Positions 1 to 8,554 of a stretch of 64,000 bases of DNA are shown here, piece after piece. The translations under genes were made by a program, and so were the position numbers. How positions within the stretch are numbered: position 1 is the stretch's first letter; the number at the start of each line of letters is the position of its first letter. A model generated the notes under the pieces. It was given only the letters and a program-made list of their open reading frames with translations, did no database searches and was not told the origin of the DNA. The stretch is from the NCBI GenBank assembly GCA_947504605.1, contig CANNJE010000001.1, positions 1-64,000 on the forward strand, given 5' to 3'. This DNA comes from Chitinophagaceae bacterium (GTDB lineage: Bacteria > Bacteroidota > Bacteroidia > Chitinophagales > Chitinophagaceae).

Positions 1-730
1 CTGCAGTATTCAAGGGCTTTGGTTTGTTTTGTTCAGCCAACATTTGATTAAACTGACTTACAATTCCAATAATGCCTTGATGATTAGGGAAACGTTTTAC
101 AAGGTTTGGAACAACTGCATTTAAAACTGCAGGATCTATACTTTGTGTATACCCCAATGCAAATAATGCAAGAACAGGTTGAGAAACGGTATCAATGTAT
201 CCCACAATAAACCTACTGAATTGGCTATTTATTCCTGCAAGTTTTACTGTTTCAGCTTTTACAGTACTATCGTTGTCCTTAAGTAATTTAAGACTGTCAA
301 TTTTTTTACTTGTTGAAACAAGGTATTGACGCCGCCCTTCAATATTGAGCAATAATTTTTTAAATGCATTGTTTGCAGGACTGTTGAAGCTAGGGCCATC
401 CAGGCTAATATCATTAATATCTGCATTAAAATCAATAGTGGGTTTATCATTGATAAAAATAAATCCGCTATTGGTTTTTTCAAACCTTATCCTGTATAAC
501 CCATCTTCGGTAGCAGTGGAAGAGACCGTAAACTTGCCATTTTTTATTTCAGCAGTATCTAATATCTGTGGGTTTTGTTGACTGAAAAATAACTGCTCCA
601 GATAAACCTGTTGATCTGCTATATTTTTTAGGTTTCCCTTTAGGGTGAACTTACCTTTTTCTTCCTTTTCATTGCATGCTACCAAAAGAGCGCCTAGAGC
701 AAGAACGGATAGTAGTTTTTTTAAAGTCAT
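1..730 (-). CDS. DUF4369-type thioredoxin-family lipoprotein (3' part outside window)
   Basis: The reading frame is open from an ATG at 730 to the window edge, giving 243 residues with the C-terminus missing. It starts with a lipoprotein signal ending in LVAC (Cys19), so the protein should be lipid-anchored and face the periplasm. Residues about 25-115 read like the DUF4369 beta-domain that precedes TlpA/ResA thioredoxin domains in Bacteroidota (pattern KGKFTLKGNLKN, then a SLDGP turn). The helical stretch that follows is also typical of these proteins. The thioredoxin domain itself would lie beyond base 1, so a redox role is inference. It starts 11 bases after the gatB stop and is probably co-transcribed with gatB. 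Confidence 0.72.
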   Translation of the reverse strand, partial: MTLKKLLSVLALGALLVACNEKEEKGKFTLKGNLKNIADQQVYLEQLFFSQQNPQILDTAEIKNGKFTVSSTATEDGLYRIRFEKTNSGFIFINDKPTIDFNADINDISLDGPSFNSPANNAFKKLLLNIEGRRQYLVSTSKKIDSLKLLKDNDSTVKAETVKLAGINSQFSRFIVGYIDTVSQPVLALFALGYTQSIDPAVLNAVVPNLVKRFPNHQGIIGIVSQFNQMLAEQNKPKPLNTA

Positions 731-741
731 ATTTGTAATTA

Positions 742-2184
742 TTATTTATTTAATTCTTCTGTCAATATTTTATTTACCAGTTGCATATCTGCTTTACCCT
801 GACTTAATTTTTTTACTTGTCCGGCAAATAAACCAAGTAGGTTCTTTTTGCCTGAATGATATTCTTTTACTTTATCGGGCATATTTGCAAGCGTTTCTTT
901 TACCCAAGCTACCACTGTACTTTCATCACACTCCTGCAACAAGTTTAGGGAGCTGGCAATTTCGGAAGGGTCACCTGCATTATTGTTAATCATCGCTGCC
1001 AATATTTTAGTTGAGGCGACATTAAAACTAACTTTTCCTGATTCTGTAAAATCAATCAACGCAGCAATCGAAACAGGTGCCAACGGGAATTGAGGAATTT
1101 CTATACTGTTCTCATTACACCAGGCTTTTAAAGGTCCAAGCATCCAGTTGGCAGCAGCTTTATAATGTTTGTTTCCGCTTATCAGTTGTTCGTAATAAGT
1201 TGCATTTTCTTTATCGCTGCAAATTGCTGCTGCATCATATTGCGAAAGGCCATAATCCTCTCTGTATTTTTTTTGCAATACATCTGGCATCACCGGCATG
1301 TCGGCCTTTATAGCTTCAATGTGTTCATTGCTGATAAAAAAGGCAGGAAGATCGGGCTCTGGAAAATAGCGGTAATCATCGGCCTCTTCTTTACTTCTTA
1401 GGGCAAAAGTTGTACCCTTATCTGCATCAAAACTTCTTGTTTGTTGCAAAACAGGTTCATTATTCTCTGCAAGTTGTATCAATCTTTCAGCTTCTACTTC
1501 AATCGCTTTTTTTACGTTTCGAATGCTGTTCAGATTTTTAACTTCAACCCTAGTGCCCAATTTTGTTTCTCCCACAGGGCGGATAGAAATATTCGCATCA
1601 CAGCGCATACTTCCTTCTTCCATATTACCATCACAAACATTTAACCAGCGAACCAATTTTCTTAAATCTGTTAAAAACAAAAAAGCTTCTTCAGAACTAT
1701 GAAGACATGGTTCAGTAACAATTTCTAGTAAAGGAGTCCCTGCACGGTTTAGGTCAATGCAACTATAATTTTCTTCCAGATCATGAATGCTTTTTCCGGC
1801 ATCTTCTTCCATATGAATACGGTTGAGAAGTACCTTTTTTTCTCCATTGCTGCCATTAATAGTCAAATGGCCACCAATACAAATCGGATCTGTGTGTTGG
1901 CTAACTTGGTAACCTTTTGGAAGGTCGGGGTAAAAATAATTTTTGCGAGCAAAGTAATTGTGCTGGTTGATGGAGCAGTTTAATGCAATGCCAAGTTTAA
2001 CAGCAAGATTGATTACTTCTTTGTTCATTACCGGTAAAGTGCCGGGATGCGCCAATGAAACGGGACTTACCTGTGTATTTGGTTCAGCCCCAAAGGCAAT
2101 GGAGTCGCCACTAAATAATTTGCTTTTGGTAAGTAGCTGAGCATGTACTTCCAACCCTATAACTATCTGGTATTTTTCGTTCAT
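742..2184 (-). CDS. gatB: Aspartyl/glutamyl-tRNA(Asn/Gln) amidotransferase subunit B
   Basis: GatB is the subunit of GatCAB that, with ATP and ammonia channelled from GatA, converts Glu-tRNA(Gln) or Asp-tRNA(Asn) to the amidated form. The N-terminal GLEVHAQL motif, the central GSMRCDANISIR and GTRVEVKNLNS motifs, and a C-terminal helical YqeY-like tail are all visible. The length of 480 residues is usual for the family. A GTG at 2190 would add two residues, but the ATG at 2184 is preferred because a -7-like element at 2196-2203 puts transcription start near 2189. gatA and gatC are not in the window, so the complex is encoded at scattered loci. No oddities were seen. Confidence 0.96.
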   Translation of the reverse strand: MNEKYQIVIGLEVHAQLLTKSKLFSGDSIAFGAEPNTQVSPVSLAHPGTLPVMNKEVINLAVKLGIALNCSINQHNYFARKNYFYPDLPKGYQVSQHTDPICIGGHLTINGSNGEKKVLLNRIHMEEDAGKSIHDLEENYSCIDLNRAGTPLLEIVTEPCLHSSEEAFLFLTDLRKLVRWLNVCDGNMEEGSMRCDANISIRPVGETKLGTRVEVKNLNSIRNVKKAIEVEAERLIQLAENNEPVLQQTRSFDADKGTTFALRSKEEADDYRYFPEPDLPAFFISNEHIEAIKADMPVMPDVLQKKYREDYGLSQYDAAAICSDKENATYYEQLISGNKHYKAAANWMLGPLKAWCNENSIEIPQFPLAPVSIAALIDFTESGKVSFNVASTKILAAMINNNAGDPSEIASSLNLLQECDESTVVAWVKETLANMPDKVKEYHSGKKNLLGLFAGQVKKLSQGKADMQLVNKILTEELNK

Positions 2185-2195
2185 TTTCACGTTTG

Positions 2196-2203
2196 CAAAG
2201 ATA
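2196..2203 (-). promoter_or_regulatory. Possible Bacteroidetes -7 element upstream of gatB
   Basis: The minus strand reads TATCTTTG, an exact TAnnTTTG match, about 12 bases before the gatB ATG. No convincing TTTG -33 element lies about 20 bases upstream, so this is weak. If real, the gatB leader is only a few bases long. Confidence 0.35.
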
Positions 2204-2302
2204 GGGATGGGAGGGCAGAGTTGGGAGTTCGTGACAGAAAGTCAATACTGCTGCCTCGGAAAAACCAAAGGGAGTTATAAATACATAGATCTACGTTGGT
2301 AC

Positions 2303-2346
2303 AAAAAGAAAAAGCACCGACCAAATAGCCGATGCTTTTTCTTTTT
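2303..2346 (-). terminator. Rho-independent terminator after the PDZ protein gene
   Basis: A long inverted repeat (AAAAAGAAAAAGCA near 2303-2316 against TGCTTTTTCTTTTT near 2333-2346) with a short loop lies just past the stop at 2357. Read on minus it ends in a T-rich run. The arms carry mismatches near the loop. Confidence 0.7.
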
Positions 2347-2356
2347 CCATTCATGA

Positions 2357-3403
2357 CTATAAATTTGCAGTCTTTAATTTTTTCGGAATTTTAATCTCAA
2401 ATTTCATGTCGGCATTATTCCTTTTTGCTTCTATGGAATAAGATGGCTTACCCGTATTTTCAAAAAGTTGTTCTCTGGCTTCATCTGTATTGTATATTTT
2501 AATTCCACCAATTTCTGTTATGATATCGTCTTTTTTAAGACCAGCTATTTCTGCGGCAGAACCTTCTTCTACTTCTAGTACTTTTACGCCCTTGCCCTCT
2601 TCCATATCCTGAATTTTAAGTCCTAATTTAGGACGGCCTGGGATATTAAAATTGCCTTCAATTTGAATATTGCCATCAAAATTATCCGGAGAAATAATTA
2701 CACCAGGAACTCTTGGAGCACGAGGCGCTTGGGGTAAGGCATATCCTTTTACTATACGGTCGGGCGTAGTAAAAGAAAAACTCCTTGACTCAGCCATTTT
2801 GCGATCCTGTAAAATCGCTTTGGTTGTTTTGTCTTTACCGTCTCTACTATAATGAATACTCACTTCTTTTTTCGGTTCTAAATTCCCGATAATTTCTGCT
2901 AATTCTTTGGGTCCGGCTACTTTTTTATCGTCAATTTTGGTAATAATATCACCCTTCTTTAATCCGGCTTTTTCTGCGGCACTACTTTTAACTACGTCTT
3001 CAACTTTAGCTCCAACTTCATCTTTTGTTGTAGTTACTCCCAGAAAAGATCCTCCCATTTGAAAGTTTCCTTTAAAATTTCCATCCGCAAAAGCTAGTTC
3101 TATTTCCTTTCCAAATTCTTCCATACCACCTTCAAATTCTTTTTCTATTTCTTTAAATTTAAAAGTTCTGTTTTTAATGGTAATGGCATCGTCTTTAAAT
3201 TCAATCATTGATTTTCCGTTGATCAATACTTTATCATCTTTAAACTGAATCGTTACTGTAGCATCTTTTGCACCGTTTTTACTAATGATGATTTCTTGAA
3301 TTTCCTTAGGGGGTTCAGGTGCTTTCGGGGTTTCCTGTGCAGTGGCTTTATATCCGATGGCTACTAATAACCACGGCATAATGGCAAAAATAATTTTGTT
3401 CAT
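2357..3403 (-). CDS. Periplasmic protein with two PDZ domains
   Basis: This is a 348-residue secreted protein of unknown specific function. Residues 1-22 form a signal peptide (MNKIIFAIMPWLLVAIGYKA then TAQ). A beta-rich segment at about 35-85 carries KNGAKDATVTIQF. PDZ domain 1 spans about 120-196 (FLGVTT, SAAEKAGLKKGDIITKID) and PDZ domain 2 about 258-335 (KLGLKI, GSAAEIAGLKKDDIITEIGG). No serine-protease domain is present, so it is not a DegP/HtrA protease; binding of peptide C-termini or a chaperone-like role is inference. The frame extends to 3472, but the signal peptide and a promoter at 3439-3469 place the start at ATG 3403. Confidence 0.85.
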   Translation of the reverse strand: MNKIIFAIMPWLLVAIGYKATAQETPKAPEPPKEIQEIIISKNGAKDATVTIQFKDDKVLINGKSMIEFKDDAITIKNRTFKFKEIEKEFEGGMEEFGKEIELAFADGNFKGNFQMGGSFLGVTTTKDEVGAKVEDVVKSSAAEKAGLKKGDIITKIDDKKVAGPKELAEIIGNLEPKKEVSIHYSRDGKDKTTKAILQDRKMAESRSFSFTTPDRIVKGYALPQAPRAPRVPGVIISPDNFDGNIQIEGNFNIPGRPKLGLKIQDMEEGKGVKVLEVEEGSAAEIAGLKKDDIITEIGGIKIYNTDEAREQLFENTGKPSYSIEAKRNNADMKFEIKIPKKLKTANL

Positions 3404-3417
3404 GGCTTTATAATTTA

Positions 3418-3476
3418 TGTACGAAACATTTAGTACATCAAAAATAAGAGGAATAATCGAATTACGAAACATTTCG
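3418..3476 (-). promoter_or_regulatory. Promoter overlapped by two operator-like palindromes, for the PDZ gene
   Basis: The minus strand carries TATTTTTG (3446 to 3439, exact TAnnTTTG) preceded after 18 bases by TTTCG (3469 to 3465, near the -33 TTTG). A TGTAC-N10-GTACA palindrome at 3418-3437 covers the predicted start of transcription. A second palindrome, CGAAACATTTCG at 3465-3476, covers the -33 box. The two share the core TACGAAACATTT, repeated 43 bases apart. This placement suits a repressor with two sites. The regulator is not identified; the BlaI/MecI family is one guess. Confidence 0.5.
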
Positions 3477-3501
3477 GAAATTATTTATTTTCTTTAACAA
3501 T

Positions 3502-4029
3502 TTATTGAGATTTCAGAGAATGGTTGTAAGCTTCAAATGTTTTTACTGGGCAATCGTCGATGATACTTTCGCCTATATATTTCATTCCAATTTTTTTTAA
3601 AACGGAAATGGAGGCAAGATTATCGATATGTGCCCTACCGGTAATCGTTTTAATTTGAAGGATTTCAAAACCATATTCTAAAGTTGCGGCGGAGGCTTCT
3701 GTTGCATAACCTTTGCCCCATGCAGCTTTTTTGAAACGATAGCCAAGATCAATTTCATTTAGTTCAGGTCTGTGTTTTAATCCACACCAGCCAATAAACT
3801 GGTTGTTTATTTTTAAGTGAGTAGCCCATCGCCCAAAATTGAATGCATATTGTGGCAGGATAATGTCTCGAAGAATTTCTTTTGCATTTGCAACATCCTG
3901 CAAAATTGGTTCATGAAGGTATTTTAATACCTCGGAGTCATTGTTTAAATCATATATCAAAGAAGCGTCAGCATCCGTGTCTGTAAAGCGACGTAAAATA
4001 AGACGGGGCGTTTCTAGAATGATAAACAT
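3502..4029 (-). CDS. GNAT-family N-acetyltransferase (RimJ/RimL-like)
   Basis: The 175-residue protein has the order of the Acetyltransf_3 family: an N-terminal ETPRLILRRFTD strand, a central GWCGLKHRPELNEIDLGY core, and the acetyl-CoA loop KAAWGKGYATEA near residues 107-118. The SVLKKIGM motif closes the fold. It would transfer an acetyl group from acetyl-CoA to an amine, possibly an N-terminus of a ribosomal protein as in RimJ/RimL, but the substrate cannot be read from sequence. It lies 51 bases after alaS with a terminator-like hairpin between them, so it probably has its own promoter. Confidence 0.88.
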   Translation of the reverse strand: MFIILETPRLILRRFTDTDADASLIYDLNNDSEVLKYLHEPILQDVANAKEILRDIILPQYAFNFGRWATHLKINNQFIGWCGLKHRPELNEIDLGYRFKKAAWGKGYATEASAATLEYGFEILQIKTITGRAHIDNLASISVLKKIGMKYIGESIIDDCPVKTFEAYNHSLKSQ

Positions 4030-4043
4030 TATAAAAATATTGG

Positions 4044-4074
4044 GTTACAAACCTGCGTACTGCAGGTTTGTAAC
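4044..4074 (-). terminator. Hairpin terminator after alaS
   Basis: A perfect 13-base inverted repeat (GTTACAAACCTGC at 4044-4056, GCAGGTTTGTAAC at 4062-4074) with a 5-base loop lies 7 bases past the alaS stop. On minus it is followed by CCAATATTTTTAT, a modest T run. Confidence 0.75.
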
Positions 4075-4080
4075 TTGCTT

Positions 4081-6702
4081 TTAAATTAATTCTTTCACTT
4101 TGCTAATGAGTTCTACAAAACCACTAGCATCTTGTCCGCCTGCAGTGGCCAGTGTTTTTTGTCCGCCGCCGCCACCTTTAATTAGCGGGCTTACGATTTC
4201 TTTAATGATCTTACCAGCATCCAAACCTTTGGCAGCTACAACTGTATCGCTGATACTGATGGCAACATTTGCTTTTCCACCAATATTGGCACAGAGCACT
4301 ACCAGATGGTCGTGTAAGTGACTTTTAAGATCGAAACATAATTTTTTTAAACCATCCGCATTAGGCACTTCAATAATTTGGCCTATAAAGCTTACGTTAT
4401 TAATGATCTCATCTTTTTGCATGAGTTCATTTCTAATAATCACTAATTGCCTTGCTTCCAGTGATTCGATTCTTTTGCTAAGGGTATTATTTTCAGCCAA
4501 CAAATTTTCAATCGATTTTTGGATATCCGCAGGATTTTTCAAAAGCTCCCGTAGCCCACTCATTTCTGCAAAACTATCGTTGATCATTTTTTCTGCTGCG
4601 GCACCGCAAACAGCTTCAACTCTGCGTACACCTGCGGCAACAGCCCCTTCGGTTTTAATTTTAAACAAACTCAGTTCACCAGTATGTCCCACATGAGTTC
4701 CACCACAAAGTTCAATGGAATAGGCAGGGTCCATCACAACCACTCTAACCGTATCTCCATATTTTTCACCAAAAAGTGCCATAGCCCCTAATGCAATGGC
4801 TTCGTCCTTATGCATCGTTTTAATCACTACCGGAATATTCTCTCTGATTTTTTCATTCACTATTTTTTCTGTGGCAGCAATTTCCTCAACGGTCATTTTT
4901 GCAAAATGCGAAAAGTCAAAACGCAAATGCTCTTCATTTACCAAACTTCCTTTTTGTGCCACATGGGTGCCTAACACTTTTCTTAGTGCTGCATGCATTA
5001 AATGCGTTACACTGTGGTGAACGGTAATATTTTTTCTTCTATTTGCATCCACTGTCGCTACCACTTCGCCACTCAAATCTGCCGGAATTTTTTCTGCAAA
5101 ATGAATGATCAGGTCATTTTCTTTTTTGGTATCTATAATGGTGAATGGGGAATCGTTTATGGTGAAAGTACCACTGTCTCCTATTTGCCCGCCACTCTCT
5201 GCATAAAAAGGAGTTTGCTCCAATACAATCTGGTAAAGTTGTTTACCTTTTCCCGATACTTTTCGGTATCGTAGAATTTTTGTTTTTACTTCCAAAGAAT
5301 CATATCCTACAAAACCAATACTGTTGCCTTCGTTCACCATTTGCCAGTCTTCGGTATCCAAGGCAGTAGCAGAACGGCTGCGGTTTTTTTGTTGCTGCAT
5401 TTCGGTTTCAAAGCCAGCTTCATCTACCGTTAAATTATTTTCTGCTGCTATCAAACGGGTAAGGTCTATCGGAAAACCAAAAGTATCTAGTAGTTCAAAT
5501 GCAGCAGCTCCATTCACAATTTTGGTGCTTTGAGAAGTAGAGACTATTTCATCAATTTTTTTCAGGCCTTTTTCCAATGTTCTCAAAAATCCTTCCTCCT
5601 CTTCTTTTATCACCTTGCCAATAAAATCCTGCTGCTGTATTAACTCTGGAAATACTGTTTCAAACTGTTTTGCAATAACCGGCAGTAATTGAAACAATAA
5701 AGGTTGTTTATAATCTAGGTAAGAATAATAATACCGAACAGCACGACGAAGTATACGGCGTATAACATAACCCGCGCCCGTATTGGAAGGCAATTGACCA
5801 TCTGCAATACAAAAACCGATGGCACGGATATGATCGGCAATTACCCGGAAGGCAACGCTATCTTTATTATCATCAGCTTTGTATTCTTTGCCAACAATTT
5901 TTGCTGTTGCTTCAATGGTTCCGCTAAAAACATCTGTATCGTAGTTGCTATTTTTATTTTGCATCACCCTAACCAATCTTTCAAAGCCCATACCGGTATC
6001 CACATGTGTGGCAGGCAATGGCTCCAGGCTGCCATCTTTTTTACGGTTATACTGAATAAATACATTGTTCCAAATTTCTATTACCTGGGGATGATCCTTG
6101 TTCACCAGGTCTTTTCCGGGAATGATATCCCTCTCAGCATCAGGCCTGCAATCCACATGAATTTCGGTGCAGGGTCCGCAAGGTCCGGTATCGCCCATTT
6201 CCCAAAAATTATCTTTCTTATTTCCCAAAACAATTCTATCATCTGCTACCAATTTTTTCCATTCTGCATGTGCAATGGCAGAGGGAGGTATATTTTCCTT
6301 TTCATCTCCTTCAAACACAGTTACATACAAACGGTCTTTGGGTATCTTATACACTTCGGTCAATAATTCCCAGCTCCAGCCAATGGCTTCTTTCTTGAAA
6401 TAGTCACCAAAGCTCCAGTTGCCCAACATTTCAAACATGGTGTGATGGTAGGTATCTACGCCTACTTCTTCCAGGTCGTTGTGCTTGCCGCTTACCCTCA
6501 GGCATTTTTGTGTATCGGCAATTCTTGGGCTGGGGGCTGGTTTATTACCAAGAAAATAATCCTTAAACTGGTTCATACCAGCATTCGTGAACAGTAATGT
6601 GGGATCATTTTTTACAACAATCGGGGCAGATGGTACAATCATGTGACCCTTTGATTCAAAAAAATCTAGAAACCCTTTTCTTATGTCAGCAGCAGTCATC
6701 AT
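4081..6702 (-). CDS. alaS: Alanyl-tRNA synthetase
   Basis: The 873-residue enzyme charges tRNA(Ala) in the cytoplasm. The N-terminal class II catalytic core is clear (FTNAGMNQFKDYFLG, TYHHTMFEMLGNWSFGDYFK, GDTGPCGPC). The editing domain carries HSVTHLMH near residue 562 and the zinc-binding CGGTH near residue 667. A coiled segment and the C-terminal glycine-rich GGGGGQKTLATAGG follow. Two adjacent ATGs (6702 and 6699) are equally possible starts. It is flanked by a terminator on its 3' side and by a 237-base gap, diverging from the M23 gene, on its 5' side. The long opposite-strand frames inside it are not genes. Confidence 0.97.
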   Translation of the reverse strand: MMTAADIRKGFLDFFESKGHMIVPSAPIVVKNDPTLLFTNAGMNQFKDYFLGNKPAPSPRIADTQKCLRVSGKHNDLEEVGVDTYHHTMFEMLGNWSFGDYFKKEAIGWSWELLTEVYKIPKDRLYVTVFEGDEKENIPPSAIAHAEWKKLVADDRIVLGNKKDNFWEMGDTGPCGPCTEIHVDCRPDAERDIIPGKDLVNKDHPQVIEIWNNVFIQYNRKKDGSLEPLPATHVDTGMGFERLVRVMQNKNSNYDTDVFSGTIEATAKIVGKEYKADDNKDSVAFRVIADHIRAIGFCIADGQLPSNTGAGYVIRRILRRAVRYYYSYLDYKQPLLFQLLPVIAKQFETVFPELIQQQDFIGKVIKEEEEGFLRTLEKGLKKIDEIVSTSQSTKIVNGAAAFELLDTFGFPIDLTRLIAAENNLTVDEAGFETEMQQQKNRSRSATALDTEDWQMVNEGNSIGFVGYDSLEVKTKILRYRKVSGKGKQLYQIVLEQTPFYAESGGQIGDSGTFTINDSPFTIIDTKKENDLIIHFAEKIPADLSGEVVATVDANRRKNITVHHSVTHLMHAALRKVLGTHVAQKGSLVNEEHLRFDFSHFAKMTVEEIAATEKIVNEKIRENIPVVIKTMHKDEAIALGAMALFGEKYGDTVRVVVMDPAYSIELCGGTHVGHTGELSLFKIKTEGAVAAGVRRVEAVCGAAAEKMINDSFAEMSGLRELLKNPADIQKSIENLLAENNTLSKRIESLEARQLVIIRNELMQKDEIINNVSFIGQIIEVPNADGLKKLCFDLKSHLHDHLVVLCANIGGKANVAISISDTVVAAKGLDAGKIIKEIVSPLIKGGGGGQKTLATAGGQDASGFVELISKVKELI

Positions 6703-6869
6703 ATAGTTTAAATAATTTGTATAGGTTGATTATGTTTATAGTTCCGTTTATATTTGTAAGCTAAGGTAAAAATTTAAATTTGGCTTGCAGTTGAAATTGG
6801 GTGCACCGGCGATGCTAAGTACATCCAATTAAAATAAAGAACTGCGCCATGCAGATAATTATTACCTTA

Positions 6870-6877
6870 TATTTTTG
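6870..6877 (+). promoter_or_regulatory. Possible -7 element upstream of the M23 peptidase gene
   Basis: TATTTTTG matches TAnnTTTG exactly, about 63 bases before the ATG at 6940, but no TTTG -33 box is visible. Supporting evidence is only position and consensus. Confidence 0.3.
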
Positions 6878-6939
6878 ATGGGGCAAATTTAAGCATTTAA
6901 GCATGAGTTTTGCAGCCGGTTTGGCTGCTTTTCGATTTT

Positions 6940-7914
6940 ATGAAAAAAATAAAATACTACTATAATACTCATTCTCTGAGGTATGAAAAACTGGTAACAC
7001 CTTTTCGTGTAAAGTTGTTGAGGTTCTTTGGGCTGTTATCAGGTCTTGTAGTAAGTTCTGCAATTGTGATATACCTCTATAACCGCTTTTTCCCAAGGCC
7101 TACGGATATCGAAGCTGGCAGGAAATATGAAATAATGCGGGATAATTATTCCAATATCAACAACAAGGTTAAAACGCTGGAACAACAGATTGTTGCACTG
7201 GAGAAGAGAGATAATGAAGTTTATCGTTCCATTTTTGAGGCAAATCCTTTACCAGACAGCGCACGTGCAAAAGTTATTGAGCAAAAGAAAGAGTTGGATA
7301 AAGTAAATATTATTGGTGATGATATTTTGGGAAAAGAAATTGCTGCGCAATTAAACAACCTGAGTGCAAGGATGGCGTTTCAGTTTGAAAGTTATAGTGG
7401 CATTGAAAAATTAATTAATAACCAAGAGGCAAAACTAGCCTGCTTGCCTGCAATTCAACCAGTAAGCAACAAGCAGCTGAACCGGGTAGCAAGTGGCTAT
7501 GGTATGCGAATTGACCCTGTTTATGGAACACCCAAAATGCATAAAGGGCTCGATTTTACAGCCCCGCAGGGTACACCTATTTATGCCACAGGAGATGGAT
7601 TTGTAAAGGTTGCAGGAAATACAGGAGATGGTTATGGTAACCATGTAGAAATCAATCATGGGTATGGATACCAAACTTTATATGGCCACATGTTTAGGGT
7701 AAAAGTTCGGGCTGGAGAAAGAGTAAAACGAGGAGAGATAATTGGATGGGTGGGTAGTACGGGTAAAAGTACAGGCCCCCATTGTCACTATGAAGTAACT
7801 ATCAATGGAGCAAATGTGAATCCTGTATATTTCTTTAGCAATGATTTGAATGCAGAACAATATGACCAATTGTTGAAACTTGCAGCCACAGGTAGTGCAA
7901 GAAGTTTTGACTAA
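6940..7914 (+). CDS. Membrane-anchored M23 family peptidoglycan endopeptidase
   Basis: This 324-residue protein starts at ATG 6940; an in-frame TTG at 6910 would add residues with no match to the family. After a short cytoplasmic N-terminus, a transmembrane segment (residues about 29-50, LSGLVVSSAIVIYLYNRF) is followed by a coiled coil (about 65-150). The C-terminal LytM/M23 domain has the zinc ligands HxxxD in HKGLD (about 201-205) and HxH in HCHYE (about 281). All catalytic residues are present, so it should cleave peptidoglycan cross-links in the periplasm. It heads a plus-strand group with a MerR regulator 12 bases downstream. Confidence 0.92.
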   Translation: MKKIKYYYNTHSLRYEKLVTPFRVKLLRFFGLLSGLVVSSAIVIYLYNRFFPRPTDIEAGRKYEIMRDNYSNINNKVKTLEQQIVALEKRDNEVYRSIFEANPLPDSARAKVIEQKKELDKVNIIGDDILGKEIAAQLNNLSARMAFQFESYSGIEKLINNQEAKLACLPAIQPVSNKQLNRVASGYGMRIDPVYGTPKMHKGLDFTAPQGTPIYATGDGFVKVAGNTGDGYGNHVEINHGYGYQTLYGHMFRVKVRAGERVKRGEIIGWVGSTGKSTGPHCHYEVTINGANVNPVYFFSNDLNAEQYDQLLKLAATGSARSFD

Positions 7915-7926
7915 TTTTATATAATC

Positions 7927-8547
7927 ATGGGATTACAACAAAGCAGTTTTGATTTTTTTAATATACCTCCAGAACCACCAAGGTCGGAGGTAAAAGCTGT
8001 GCCTGAAATTCAAAAGCCTTCACCAAGTATAGCTGCTTTAGAAGTTGAAGAAACTCCCGTGGCGGATGAAATATTAGTTGTAGATGAAGATATAAGAGAA
8101 GTTGAATTTATTGCAGAAGAACCAGCAACGGCGCCATATAAAAACGCAGTTAAAAAATCAACCCGGGGCAGGATGAAACTGAGTGATATGGATGTGCTGG
8201 TTGATCTGGTGGAAGTGCCGGATGATGAAATACTGTTTCAAAAAAGGTATTACCCCATTAGTGCAGTATCAGAAATGTTTAAGGTAAATATTTCGCTTAT
8301 TCGTTTTTGGGAAAATGAGTTTACGATTTTAAAGCCAAAGAAAAATGGTAAGGGAGATCGATTATTCAGGCCAGAAGATATTAAGAACCTGCAACTGATT
8401 TATCATTTGTTAAGAGAAAAAAAATATACAATTGACGGCGCAAAAGATTTTTTAAAGAAGAATAAAAAAGCAGATGAAACTTTTGAATTAATAGATTCTT
8501 TAAAAAAGACAAAAGCATTTTTACTTGACTTGAAGGCAAACTTATAA
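7927..8547 (+). CDS. MerR-family transcriptional regulator
   Basis: The 206-residue protein has an acidic, low-complexity N-terminal half (residues 1-85) and a MerR winged-helix domain at about 102-175 (YYPISAVSEMFKVNISLIRFWENEF, given here only by its key residues SEMF, RFWE and RLFRPEDI). Proteins of this layout are common in Bacteroidota next to M23 peptidases; their targets are unknown. There is no metal- or drug-binding C-terminal domain. It sits 12 bases after the M23 gene and 7 bases before the thioredoxin-like gene, so the three probably form one transcript. Confidence 0.85.
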   Translation: MGLQQSSFDFFNIPPEPPRSEVKAVPEIQKPSPSIAALEVEETPVADEILVVDEDIREVEFIAEEPATAPYKNAVKKSTRGRMKLSDMDVLVDLVEVPDDEILFQKRYYPISAVSEMFKVNISLIRFWENEFTILKPKKNGKGDRLFRPEDIKNLQLIYHLLREKKYTIDGAKDFLKKNKKADETFELIDSLKKTKAFLLDLKANL

Positions 8548-8554
8548 TTATGCG

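Noticed and set aside
2357..3403. PDZ protein as a DegP/HtrA protease
   Set aside because: No trypsin-like domain or GNSGG motif is present; only two PDZ domains and a beta-rich segment.
5794..6366. 190-residue plus-strand frame inside alaS
   Set aside because: It lies entirely opposite a well-conserved catalytic region of alaS, has no recognisable domain and no promoter; it is a chance antisense frame.
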